Part shown: in pieces, positions 24,744 to 33,233 of the stretch
Layout of the letters: each line of letters begins with the position of its first letter
Position numbering within the stretch: position 1 is the first letter of the stretch
NCBI RefSeq assembly: GCF_040611135.1
Contig: NZ_JBEXNL010000003.1
Coordinates: forward strand, 1 to 64,000
Reading direction: 5' to 3'
Length of the DNA stretch: 64,000 nucleotides
Source: Tsukamurella sp040611135
GTDB lineage: Bacteria; Actinomycetota; Actinomycetes; Mycobacteriales; Mycobacteriaceae
Made by a program: the position numbers and the translations under genes
Notes under the pieces: model-generated
What the model saw: only the letters and a program-made list of their open reading frames with translations
Database searches by the model: none
Told to the model about the DNA's origin: nothing

Positions 24744-25847
24744 ATGACCTCGTCCCGCGCGTGCCGCGGCTGCGGCTCCCCCGACCTGACCCGGGTGCTC
24801 GACCTGGGCCGGGTGCCCGCGGCGGACCGTTTCCCGCCCGCCGATTCCCCGGTCTCCCCCGACGAGTCCGCGCACCCGTCGGCCATGGACCTGTGCGGCG
24901 ACTGCGGCCTGGCACAGCTCGCCGACGACGACACCGTCGCCGACGAGCCGCGGGGCGTGGAGCCGCGCGCCCTGCGCGAGCAGGCCGCGGACGCCGTGGA
25001 TCGGGTGGCGGCCGCCGGGCTGTTGGGCGGTTCGACGGTGCGCGAGTTCGGCAGTCCGCACGGCGGCACCTGGCTCCCGGTGCTGGCGGACCGGGGATTC
25101 GCCGTCGCCGACGGCGACACACCCGCGGATGTCGTGCTCGACTGCTTCGGCATCATGCACGAGCCCGACCAACGCGCGGCGTTCGCGGCCCGGGCGGCCG
25201 CCGTCGCACCCGGCGGCGTCCTCCTCCTGCAGTACCAGCCCCTCGGATCGATCGTCGCGCACCGGCAGTGGACCGCGCTGCGGCACGGCCACTTCGGCTA
25301 CTACACGCTGATCGCCCTCCGGCGCCTGCTCGCCGATGTCGGCATGGAGCCGGTGCGTGCCTTCGAGTTCGACCTCTACGGCGGCACCGTGCTGCTCGCG
25401 GCCCGGCACGCGGGCCACCGGCCCGCGGGGCCGGACGGCACGATCACGCGGATCCTGCGCGACGAGCGCACCGCCGGCCTCACCGAACCGGAGGGGCTGC
25501 GCCCCCTGGCGGACGCGCCGCAAGAACAGGCCCGGGCACTGCGGGACTGGGCCGGACGTGCCGCGGCCCGCGGTGAGACCGTTGCGGCGTACGGCGCCGC
25601 CTCCCGCGCCGTCGCACTGTTCGCCCTGGCCGGGCTGGAGCGCAGCACGATGTCGTGCATCGCCGACGCCTCGCCCACCAAGCAGGGCCGCCGCATGCCG
25701 GGCACCGACGTGCCGATCGTCGCGCCCGAGGCGCTCGACGCCACCACCGGCCCCGTCTTCCTGACCCTGCCCGACCTCTACGACGAGATCACCGAGGCGC
25801 ACCCCGCGCTGCGCGGGCGCCTGGTGACGGAGGGCGAACTGTCATGA
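24744..25847 (+). CDS. Divergent C-methyltransferase paralogue, possibly catalytically altered
   Basis: This 367-residue protein has the same three-part plan as the methyltransferase at 20454: CRGCG/CGDCG zinc cysteines, a middle domain, and a Methyltransf_14-like end (VAAYGAASRAVALFA). The SAM-binding loop is replaced by REFGSPHGGTWLP, and the catalytic segment reads RHGHFGYYT instead of YHEHFQYYT, losing the Tyr and Glu. It may have a new chemistry, a structural role, or be a pseudoenzyme. GGGAG serves as ribosome site. The stop overlaps the next start (ATGA). Confidence 0.8.
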   Translation: MTSSRACRGCGSPDLTRVLDLGRVPAADRFPPADSPVSPDESAHPSAMDLCGDCGLAQLADDDTVADEPRGVEPRALREQAADAVDRVAAAGLLGGSTVREFGSPHGGTWLPVLADRGFAVADGDTPADVVLDCFGIMHEPDQRAAFAARAAAVAPGGVLLLQYQPLGSIVAHRQWTALRHGHFGYYTLIALRRLLADVGMEPVRAFEFDLYGGTVLLAARHAGHRPAGPDGTITRILRDERTAGLTEPEGLRPLADAPQEQARALRDWAGRAAARGETVAAYGAASRAVALFALAGLERSTMSCIADASPTKQGRRMPGTDVPIVAPEALDATTGPVFLTLPDLYDEITEAHPALRGRLVTEGELS

Positions 25848-27196
25848 CCGAGCCCGTCTTCGACGAGTCCCGCCGCCTGCAGGATCGCCTGCACGCCCTC
25901 GTGCCGGGCGGCGCACACACCTACGCCCGCGGCGCGGATCAGTACCCCGAGTTCATGCCGCCGGTGCTCGTCCGCGGCAGCGGTGCGCGGGTGTGGGACG
26001 CCGACGGCAACGAATACGTCGAGTACGGCATGGGCCTGCGCGCCGTGACCCTGGGCCACGGCTACGCCCCGGTGGTGGATGCCGTCCGGGCGGTCCTCGA
26101 CGGGGGCCTCAGTTTCAGCCGCCCGACGGTGACGGAACTCGCCGCCGCCGAGGACTTCCTGGACCTCGTGCCCACCGCGGAGATGGTGAAGTTCGCCAAG
26201 AACGGCTCCGACGCCACCACAGCCGCGCTGCGGCTGGCCCGCGCCGCGACGGGACGCGACCTGGTCGCCGTGTGCGAGCAACCCTTCTTCTCGGTGGACG
26301 ACTGGTTCATCGGCGCCACCGACATGAACGCCGGGATCCCCGTGGCCACCAGGGATCTCACGGTGCGCTTCGGCTACAACGACGCGGAGTCGCTGCGCGC
26401 CCGCTTCGCGGAGCACCCGGGGCGCATCGCCGCCGTCTTCCTGGAGGCGGCGACCGCGCTCGCGGAGCCGGAACCCGGTTTCCTGGCAGAGGTCCGGGCG
26501 CTGTGCGACGAGCACGGCGCACTGCTGGTCTTCGACGAGATGATCACCGGCTTCCGCTGGTCGCCGCACGGGGCGCACTCGGTCTACGGCGTCACCCCCG
26601 ACCTGTCCTGCTGGGGCAAGGCCATGGGCAACGGCTTCCCGATCGCCGCGCTGGCCGGCAAGCGTGAGTTCCTGGAGCTCGGCGGGCTGAACACCGACGC
26701 CGACCGGGTGTTCCTCCTCTCGACGACGCACGGACCGGAGACGATGTCGCTCACCGCCTTCCGCGCCGTCGCCCGCGCCTACCGAGAGGGCGACCCCGTC
26801 GGCGCGATGGAGCGGGCCGGGCGCCGCCTGGCCGACGGGGTGAACGCCGCCGCCGAGGCGGCCGGGGTCGGCGACGCCGTGCGCGCCATCGGCCGGCAGT
26901 CGTGCCTCGTCTTCACCACCCGCGATGCGGACGGCGCACCGTCGCAGGCGTTCCGCACACTGTTCCTGCAGGAACTGCTGCGCCGGGGCGTGCTGGGCCA
27001 GTCCTTCGTCGTCTCCGCCGCGCACACCGACGCCGACATCGACCACACCCTCCGTGCGGTCGCCGGCGCGCTGACCGTCTACCGGCGGGCGCTCGAGGCG
27101 GGCACCGTCGACGGGCTGCTGCAGGGTCGCCCCGTCGCCCCGGCGCTGCGCCGCACCGCCGCACCGCGGCGCCTGCCCGGCGGAGCCACGCGGTGA
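25844..27196 (+). CDS. Glutamate-1-semialdehyde aminomutase-like aminotransferase
   Basis: This 450-residue class III PLP enzyme has the Schiff-base lysine K259 in CWGKAMGNGFP, KNGSDATTAALRLAR for phosphate binding and FDEMITGFRW. The sequence is closest in pattern to HemL, but the context is polysaccharide synthesis and the C-terminus is extended (GRPVAPALRRTAAPRR), so it is not the housekeeping hemL. It probably aminates or shifts an amino group on a sugar or on a side-chain precursor. Coupled to both neighbours by ATGA/GTGA overlaps. Confidence 0.82.
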   Translation: MTEPVFDESRRLQDRLHALVPGGAHTYARGADQYPEFMPPVLVRGSGARVWDADGNEYVEYGMGLRAVTLGHGYAPVVDAVRAVLDGGLSFSRPTVTELAAAEDFLDLVPTAEMVKFAKNGSDATTAALRLARAATGRDLVAVCEQPFFSVDDWFIGATDMNAGIPVATRDLTVRFGYNDAESLRARFAEHPGRIAAVFLEAATALAEPEPGFLAEVRALCDEHGALLVFDEMITGFRWSPHGAHSVYGVTPDLSCWGKAMGNGFPIAALAGKREFLELGGLNTDADRVFLLSTTHGPETMSLTAFRAVARAYREGDPVGAMERAGRRLADGVNAAAEAAGVGDAVRAIGRQSCLVFTTRDADGAPSQAFRTLFLQELLRRGVLGQSFVVSAAHTDADIDHTLRAVAGALTVYRRALEAGTVDGLLQGRPVAPALRRTAAPRRLPGGATR

Positions 27197-28275
27197 CACC
27201 GCCGGTCCGGGTGCTCGTCGTGGGTCCCGCGCCGCCGGGCCCCTCGAGCCGGGGCGGCATGGCCACGGTGATCGGGCACATGGCCGCGATCACCGACCCG
27301 GCCATCGAGGTGCGACTGCTCACCACCTACGTCGACGCGCCCGCGGCACAGCGGATCCGCGTCGGACTGGTGGGCATGGCACGCGGCACCGTCGCCGTCG
27401 CGCGCGGTGACGCGGACGTCCTGCATGTGCACCTCTCACACGGGGGGAGCGTGCTGCGCAAGGCCCCGCTGCTGTGGGCGGCGCGCCTGCGCGGCACACC
27501 GGCGGTCGTGCACGGGCACAGCTTCGATTTCGGCGGCTGGATGGCACGCCTGCCCGCTCCCGCGCGGGCCCTCGTACGCGCGGCGCTGCCGGCCGACCGC
27601 TGGCTGGTGCTGGGCGCGGGCCTCGCCGCCGAGTACGCCGCGGCGCTGCGGCTCGATCCCGCGCGGGTGCAGGTCCTCTACAACCCCGTCCCTCCCGCCC
27701 CGCTCGACGCTTCCGCTCCCGGGCCCGACGGTGCCGCGCGGGTCGAGGTGCTCGCCCTCGGCCGGCTCGGCGTGCGCAAGGGCAGTTACGACCTGCTCGC
27801 CGCGATCGCGGAACTCGAACCCGCCGTGCGGGACCGGCTGCACCTCACGCTCGCCGGCGACGGCGAGGTCGCGCACGTCCGGGCCGCCACGGAGCCCCTC
27901 GGCGCGGCGGTGACGGTGCGCGGCTGGGCCGGCGCCGCCGAGCGTGACGCGCTGCTCGCCGCGGCCGAGGTCCTCGCCCTGCCCAGCTACGACGAGGGCC
28001 TGCCGATGGCCCTGCTCGAGGCGATGGCCGCCGGCCTGGTGCCGCTGACCACCCCCGTCGGCGGCATCCCGGAGGCAGTCGTCGACGGCCGCGACGGGCT
28101 ACTCGTGCCGCCCGGCGACGTGCCCGCGCTCGCGGCCGCCCTCGCGCGGCTCGTCGAGGATCCCGCACTGCGGCGACGACTGTCCGACGGTGCCCGCGCC
28201 CGCGCCGCCGACTTCGATATCGCCGACTGGCACGACCGGCTCAGCGCGCTGTGGACCTCGCTCGCGCGGCGATAG
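27193..28275 (+). CDS. GT4-family glycosyltransferase
   Basis: This 360-residue GT-B glycosyltransferase has an N-terminal Gly-rich loop (PSSRGGMATVI), a VHGHSFD acceptor-domain segment, the nucleotide-domain start LALGRLGVRKGSYDLL, and the C-terminal EGLPMALLEAMAAGLVPLTTPVGGIPE motif, reported here as the EX7E box. It adds one sugar to the lipid-linked repeat unit at the cytosolic face. The GTG start overlaps the aminotransferase stop. It is the last gene of this rightward operon. Confidence 0.9.
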   Translation: MTPPVRVLVVGPAPPGPSSRGGMATVIGHMAAITDPAIEVRLLTTYVDAPAAQRIRVGLVGMARGTVAVARGDADVLHVHLSHGGSVLRKAPLLWAARLRGTPAVVHGHSFDFGGWMARLPAPARALVRAALPADRWLVLGAGLAAEYAAALRLDPARVQVLYNPVPPAPLDASAPGPDGAARVEVLALGRLGVRKGSYDLLAAIAELEPAVRDRLHLTLAGDGEVAHVRAATEPLGAAVTVRGWAGAAERDALLAAAEVLALPSYDEGLPMALLEAMAAGLVPLTTPVGGIPEAVVDGRDGLLVPPGDVPALAAALARLVEDPALRRRLSDGARARAADFDIADWHDRLSALWTSLARR

Positions 28276-28366
28276 CCGCGGGCCGAGCACCCGTCGCCAT
28301 GTGCGATGCCAACGTGTCAGTCGGGTGGGTAGGGTCGACACGCACGGCATCAATAGGCTATCTACC

Positions 28367-28396
28367 TTGTGATTGTCTGGTTTCGTGCAAGAGTAT
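28367..28396 (+). promoter_or_regulatory. Possible promoter of the two-gene cassette
   Basis: TTGTGA (28367-28372) and GAGTAT (28391-28396) are 18 bp apart and lie 32 bp before the ATG at 28429, which has an AAGGACGAG ribosome site. The local sequence is visibly less GC-rich than the flanks. The -10 match is weak. Confidence 0.4.
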
Positions 28397-28428
28397 GAGG
28401 CAGCATTCCCACGCGTAAGGACGAGCCC

Positions 28429-29103
28429 ATGTCGCAGCCACTGCACGACCCCGCTCCGCGGACCTTGGTCGTTCATCCCGCCGATGCGGAGGAGTACCTC
28501 GGGCGTATCGGCATCCCCATCGGCAGTATTCGCGTCGCCCTCGAGCGCGGCGAGACCCGTGCGATGGAGAATTCCGCACCCGAGTACCCGCGTACCGGTG
28601 CAGGACTCTCCCGATGGATCGAGACAGTGGGGACGCTGCGGCGGGAACTGATGCGCGAGGACTGGAATCCGCAGGACCAACTGAATCGTCCGATCGTCGT
28701 GAATCCCCAGCGGACCGTCAGAGTGGCGGTGGTGGGTGGCACCGAAGCCACCGGTGATCCGCTGTCGGAGGAGGGACCGAAGGCACAACGCCGCAGGGGA
28801 CCAGCCACCGAGCAGGCGTTGGCCGGTCAGACGCAACTCTTTCTCATTGCCGAAATCACCGGCTCCGCGCAGAGGTACACGCTGAGCGATCCCCCACCCA
28901 ACGGAGACTGGTTTCTCGTCTATCACCGAGGAGAGCAAGGCGTACAGGTTGAAGTGTCGCTGCCCAACGGGCTCAGCCAGGGCCAGTTCACCGGGTGGGT
29001 GGTGCGAGTCGTGCTTCCACCACTGACGGAGGATTCTGTCGATGCCCGGCCGCAGGATATCGGTGGCGGAGACCTCGGGTTCGATGTCCAACCGATCAGC
29101 TGA
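28429..29103 (+). CDS. Uncharacterised protein paired with an XRE/ImmA metallopeptidase
   Basis: This 224-residue protein is of unrecognised function and has no signal peptide or membrane segment. The N-terminal part (1-90) is mixed, with WIETVGTLRREL probably helical. A basic linker (KAQRRRGPATEQ) follows. The last 100 residues look beta-rich (FLIAEITGSAQRYTL, WFLVYHRGEQGVQVEVSLP, GWVVRVVLPP). Its 3' end overlaps the next gene by 62 bp, a tight coupling typical of toxin-antitoxin or regulator-effector pairs. The pair interrupts the polysaccharide locus. No catalytic motif can be named. Confidence 0.75.
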   Translation: MSQPLHDPAPRTLVVHPADAEEYLGRIGIPIGSIRVALERGETRAMENSAPEYPRTGAGLSRWIETVGTLRRELMREDWNPQDQLNRPIVVNPQRTVRVAVVGGTEATGDPLSEEGPKAQRRRGPATEQALAGQTQLFLIAEITGSAQRYTLSDPPPNGDWFLVYHRGEQGVQVEVSLPNGLSQGQFTGWVVRVVLPPLTEDSVDARPQDIGGGDLGFDVQPIS

Positions 29104-30181
29104 GCCCTTCCTCGACCCGGACCGGATCATCGCAGCGCGGACTCGTCGCGGCATGAGCAAGTCGGACCTCGCACGTGCTCTCGGCATCACACCCCGCAGC
29201 ATCACCCGGTACGAATCCGACGGCGCGCCGATCTCCGTGGGGGCGGGACTCTCGAATGTGCTGGGATTCCCCGAGGCCTACTTCACCACCGCGCCGCTGG
29301 ATCGGATCGATGCGCGCACGGTGAACTTTCGTGCGGCACGCCGGGCGGGAGCGCGTCAGCGGGATGCCGCGGTGGCCGCAGGTGGAATCGGGTTCGAGGT
29401 GGATCAGTGGATCAGCGCACGGTTCACGCTGCCCGCGGTGTCGGTCCCTCGCCGCATGGGCACCGATCCCGCACTGGCGGCGCGGATCGTGAGGTCCGAC
29501 TGGGCGCTCGGCGCGAAGCCCTTGCCGAACACGGTGCACCTCGTGGAGTCGCGAGGTGTGCGCGTATACACGCTCCCGTCGATCGCGGAGGACGTCGACG
29601 CCTTCTCCTGCTGGTACCGGGACGTGCCGTACATCTTCCTATCGAGGAGGAAGTCTCCGGAGCGGATGCGGTTCGACGTGGCGCACGAGCTGGGCCATCT
29701 GGTGATGCACCCGGCCACTCCCGGGGACGAAGCCGAGCAGGAGCGGGAGGCGGATCAGTTCGCCAGTGAGTTCCTCATGCCTCACGACGCGCTCTCCACT
29801 CAGCTGCGGCGCAACCCCACCGCCGAGGAGGTTCTGGAAGCGCGATCCCGGCTCAAGGTCTCCGCGATGGCCCTGACCCGCGCGCTGCACACTGCGGGCC
29901 GGATGAGCGACTGGCACTACCGCCAGATGTGTATCGACCTCTCCGGCCGCGGCTATCGCAGCGGAGAACCAGGAGGAATGCCGGCTCACGAGATGTCGCG
30001 AGTGTTCCCGCAGGTACTCGCCACGGTCAAGGCCAAGGACATCGCGGCGGACTTGAACGTGCCTGCCGAGGAGGTCAGGGCCCTGACCTTCGGCGTCGAG
30101 CTACACACCGCGAGCGCCGGCAGCGACCAAGTCGTTGCACGTCCTGCCACGGGTAGAACAGGCCACCTGCGGGTGGTCTGA
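29042..30181 (+). CDS. XRE-type HTH plus ImmA/IrrE-family metallopeptidase
   Basis: This 379-residue protein has an N-terminal Cro/CI helix-turn-helix (about 39-62, SKSDLARALGITPRSITRYE) and an ImmA/IrrE (Peptidase_M78) zinc-peptidase domain with HELGH at 215-219 and the downstream EREADQFASEFLMP glutamate helix. A C-terminal region of about 100 residues ends in a possible second helix-turn-helix (VKAKDIAADLNVPAEEVRAL). Relatives cleave repressors to induce mobile elements or stress genes, or act as antitoxin/regulators. ATG 29042 is preferred because GGAGG lies nine bases upstream; ATG 29084 is an alternative. Confidence 0.88.
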   Translation: MPGRRISVAETSGSMSNRSAEPFLDPDRIIAARTRRGMSKSDLARALGITPRSITRYESDGAPISVGAGLSNVLGFPEAYFTTAPLDRIDARTVNFRAARRAGARQRDAAVAAGGIGFEVDQWISARFTLPAVSVPRRMGTDPALAARIVRSDWALGAKPLPNTVHLVESRGVRVYTLPSIAEDVDAFSCWYRDVPYIFLSRRKSPERMRFDVAHELGHLVMHPATPGDEAEQEREADQFASEFLMPHDALSTQLRRNPTAEEVLEARSRLKVSAMALTRALHTAGRMSDWHYRQMCIDLSGRGYRSGEPGGMPAHEMSRVFPQVLATVKAKDIAADLNVPAEEVRALTFGVELHTASAGSDQVVARPATGRTGHLRVV

Positions 30182-30207
30182 ATCGGTGGGCTTCCTCTAC
30201 CCGGGCA

Positions 30208-31257
30208 CTATGGCCGCAGACGGTTCTCCCGGAGTCGGGCGGTGGCGATGACCCGCTCCAGTTCGGCCCCGAGCGCCGCGGCGGACACCGTCGAGGCGTG
30301 GCGCCGGAGGTAATGCTCGCGGGCGGCACCACCGCGGCGGGCGGCGGCCTCCGGATCGGCGAGCGCGTCGAAGGCACGGGCGAGGCCCGCTACGTCGTCG
30401 ACGCCGATCGGCTCCTCGCCGGGCGGCTGGAACTCCGGAAGGGCGCCGGCGTCGGACACGATCGGGACCACCCCGAGCTGCATCGCCAGCACCTGCACGC
30501 CACTCTGGGTGGCACGCCGGTAGTGGGCCACCGATCCCTTCGCGGCAGCGAGATCGCTGGTCACCTGGACGTACGAGTACGGGCCGCGGCGCCACCGCAC
30601 CGCCTTCCCGAGGTCGCGGTCCGGGCCGTCCCCGATGAGGACCAGTTCGTCACCACGCCAACCGGGCCCGCTCGCGTGGCGCTCCCACGCCGCCAGTGTC
30701 ACGTCGAGGTTCTTGTAGGCGGAGAGCCGGCCCACGGCCAGGAAGTCCCGCCGGTCCGCCGCGGGCACGACGGGCGGCACCAGGGCGTCGTCGAGGTCGC
30801 TGGTGAGGGGCGCGACGGCCGACGCCCCGATCTCGCGGGCGACGAAGCCGCTGAACGCGACCGTCGACGCGGCACGCGCGTTCCACCGCCCGAACAATCG
30901 CCGCTCCCACCGGGGAAGCTCCTCGTCGGCGCCGTGCGGACGGTCGTCGTGGACGAGGTTCACCCGCGGCGCCGGGCCGGCGAGGGCGATCCACCGCGGG
31001 TCGCGGACGAGCTCGGTGACCACCACGTCCGGCCGGAAGGACCTGGCGTGCCGCAGTTCTCGCGCGAACTCCGGCCACGTGCCCGCGGTCTTCGGCCGCG
31101 GGTCGAGGACCCGTTCGTAGGGCCGCGCACCGTCGGATTCGGGGTGCCGGTCCGAGGTGACCAGCACGACCTCCCAGCCCGCGTCGATCAGCCGCTCGCA
31201 GTACACTCGCGCCAGCGGCCGCATCCACGGCGAGAGCCACAGCACCCGGCCGGTCAC
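30208..31257 (-). CDS. Glycosyltransferase (GT-B fold)
   Basis: This 349-residue protein has a GT-B layout: N-terminal acceptor domain (WLSPWMRPLARVYCERL), linker, and a nucleotide-binding half opening with FLAVGRLSAYKNLDVTL and continuing LVLIGDGPDRDL. VPIVSDAGALPEF corresponds to the sugar-phosphate contact region. It is in the GT4/GT1_4 group by pattern. The GTG start overlaps the stop of the larger glycosyltransferase upstream (GTGA). It is the last gene of the leftward flippase-glycosyltransferase operon and faces the XRE/ImmA gene tail to tail. Confidence 0.85.
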   Translation of the reverse strand: MTGRVLWLSPWMRPLARVYCERLIDAGWEVVLVTSDRHPESDGARPYERVLDPRPKTAGTWPEFARELRHARSFRPDVVVTELVRDPRWIALAGPAPRVNLVHDDRPHGADEELPRWERRLFGRWNARAASTVAFSGFVAREIGASAVAPLTSDLDDALVPPVVPAADRRDFLAVGRLSAYKNLDVTLAAWERHASGPGWRGDELVLIGDGPDRDLGKAVRWRRGPYSYVQVTSDLAAAKGSVAHYRRATQSGVQVLAMQLGVVPIVSDAGALPEFQPPGEEPIGVDDVAGLARAFDALADPEAAARRGGAAREHYLRRHASTVSAAALGAELERVIATARLRENRLRP

Positions 31258-33233
31258 GCGCGCACCGTCGCCTCGGCGAACGCCGCCTCGTAGGCGTCGG
31301 CCATCGCCTCGACGGTGTAGCGCTCGCGCATCCGCGCGAAGCCGCGATCTCCGAGCGCGGGCCACTCGTCGGTGCGGGACAGCAGGGCGCGCAGCGCTTC
31401 CCGCCAGCCCTCGACGGTGATGTCGTGCACCAGGGCGCCGGCGGCACCGTCGTCGAGCATGTCCGGGACGGCGCACACGGCGGACGCGATCACGGGCAGG
31501 CGGCGGGCCATCGCCTCGAGGATGACCATCGGGAAGGCCTCGGATCCGCTGGGGACGCACACCAGGTCGGCGTCGGCGAAGGCGTGGTCCGGGCCCGGCG
31601 ACCACCCGCGCCACCGGATCCGGCCGGCGAGCTCGGGCGGGGTGAGCGCCTCGAGTGGCTCGCGGTCGGGGCCGTCGCCGAAGATGTCCAGCTCCCAAGC
31701 GAACTCGGTCAGACCCGCCAGCGCCGCCACCAGCAGGTGCGGGTTCTTGTGCTCGACGATCCGCGACAGCATCACCAGCCGCGGGACGGCGCCGACCGGA
31801 CGGCGCACGGGCACCCCGTCGAGCTCCGCGCCGGCCGCCACGCCGTTGGGCGCCACGAAGAACCGGCGCGCCACTCCCTGGTGGGCGGAGACGAGGTCGC
31901 GGTGGGCGGGCGAGAGCGCGACGAATCCGTCGGCGCGGCGCATCGCGGCGGCGAGCGGCGCCGAATAGGTGGGCCCGTCCGTCTCCGGCGGGATGTGCGC
32001 CCCCACCAGCCACGTCCGGTCGCGCCCCCCGGTCCGCCACAGCGTGGCGAAGCCGGTCTCGGTGTTGGTGTCCCCGCTGATCAGTACGGTCGGTCCGGGC
32101 GGCAGGTCCAGCAGCGGGCCCCACCACGGCTGGCGCACGACCCGCACCCCCGCGGGCGCCTCCGCGATCAGCGGCCCGAACCGCTGCAGGCAGACGACCG
32201 TCACGCGGTACCCGCGCCGCTGCAGCTCGCCCGCCAGGACGAGGTGGTGCCGCTCCGCGCCGCCGAACACCAACCGATTGACGGTGAACACCACGTTCGG
32301 CCGGCGGCCGCGCGGCGCGGCCCGGCGGCTCGCGCGCTTGCTGCGCTGCACCCGGTCCAGGAGCGAATCCCCCAGCAGGAACACGCCGGCCGCGCGGGGT
32401 CCCGCCGCGTGCTCGATGTTCAAGGCCATGTTCGCGCGCAGGAGGTCGGCCGAGCGACGCCAGGCGACGGCATCGTCGCGCACGGTGCCGTGCCCCGAAT
32501 GCTCCACGCCCGCATCGCCCGTCAGCTCGAGCGTCCAGCCCGCGTCGAGCGCGCGCCGCTGCCAGTCCGTCTCCTCGCCGTAGAGGAAGAACTCCTCGTC
32601 GAACGGGCCGAGCGCGTCCCACGCGTCGCGGCTGATCGCCAGGCACGCCCCCGTGAGGTAGCCCTCGACCCGCCCGGGCGGGGCCGGGTACAGGTCCGAG
32701 AACGGCGTGCGGCGCAGCGCTTCCGCGTAGCCGGCCCGGGAGACCAGGCCGCGCACGAGGCCCCGTCGACGGTGCGCGACGTCCCAGGTGCGGCCCCGTC
32801 CGGACGCGTCGTGGTCGTCGTGGATCACGGGCGCCGCGGCCGCGACGCGGGGACGGCGCAGGGCGGCGCGGGTCGCGTCGAGCCCGCCGCGGAGCAGCGC
32901 ATCGGGGTTGAGCAGCAACAGGTCGTGCCCCGGGACGAGCGCGGCCAGCCGGTTCACCGCCGCGGCGAAGCCGAGGTTGCGACCGTCGCCGTGCCAGGAG
33001 ACCGCCGGGAAGGCAGCCCGTACCCCCGCCATGCCCGGGTAGTCCGGCCCCGAGTTGTCCCAGACCAGGACCGGGGCACCCGGCAGGTGCACGGCGACCG
33101 CGCCCAGGCACACGGCGATATCGGCGGGCACGCGGTAGGCCACGATCAGGACGGCGAGGTCCCGGGCGGTCCCGTCCGGCGGCGGCGGGGCGAGCCGGAG
33201 CCCGCCCGTCAGCTGGGGGCGTTCGGCGATCAT
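31254..33233 (-). CDS. Two-domain glycosyltransferase, GT2 fused to GT4
   Basis: This 659-residue fusion begins with a GT2 domain (about 1-300): VLIVAYRVPADI, VWDNSGPDYPG, the LLLLNPDALL metal-binding region, and the FDEEFFLYGEETDWQRRA box of rhamnosyltransferase-like enzymes, here cut to its core EEFFLYGEETDW. A GT4 domain follows (NRLVFGGAERHHLVLA, LVMLSRIVEHKNP, EAFPMVILEAMARRLPV). It could add two consecutive sugars. ATG 33231-33233 overlaps the flippase stop (ATGA). No frameshift or internal start suggests the domains are separate. Confidence 0.9.
   Translation of the reverse strand: MIAERPQLTGGLRLAPPPPDGTARDLAVLIVAYRVPADIAVCLGAVAVHLPGAPVLVWDNSGPDYPGMAGVRAAFPAVSWHGDGRNLGFAAAVNRLAALVPGHDLLLLNPDALLRGGLDATRAALRRPRVAAAAPVIHDDHDASGRGRTWDVAHRRRGLVRGLVSRAGYAEALRRTPFSDLYPAPPGRVEGYLTGACLAISRDAWDALGPFDEEFFLYGEETDWQRRALDAGWTLELTGDAGVEHSGHGTVRDDAVAWRRSADLLRANMALNIEHAAGPRAAGVFLLGDSLLDRVQRSKRASRRAAPRGRRPNVVFTVNRLVFGGAERHHLVLAGELQRRGYRVTVVCLQRFGPLIAEAPAGVRVVRQPWWGPLLDLPPGPTVLISGDTNTETGFATLWRTGGRDRTWLVGAHIPPETDGPTYSAPLAAAMRRADGFVALSPAHRDLVSAHQGVARRFFVAPNGVAAGAELDGVPVRRPVGAVPRLVMLSRIVEHKNPHLLVAALAGLTEFAWELDIFGDGPDREPLEALTPPELAGRIRWRGWSPGPDHAFADADLVCVPSGSEAFPMVILEAMARRLPVIASAVCAVPDMLDDGAAGALVHDITVEGWREALRALLSRTDEWPALGDRGFARMRERYTVEAMADAYEAAFAEATVRA

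Noticed and set aside
25844..27196. Annotation as housekeeping hemL (glutamate-1-semialdehyde aminomutase)
   Set aside because: It is coupled to polysaccharide genes on both sides, has a C-terminal extension, and no heme-synthesis genes are nearby.
30208..33111. A 967-residue open frame spanning two glycosyltransferase genes on the minus strand
   Set aside because: Only its last 349 residues are protein-like. The upstream part is Arg/Pro/Ala-rich shadow of the GT2-GT4 gene, whose frame has clear domains.
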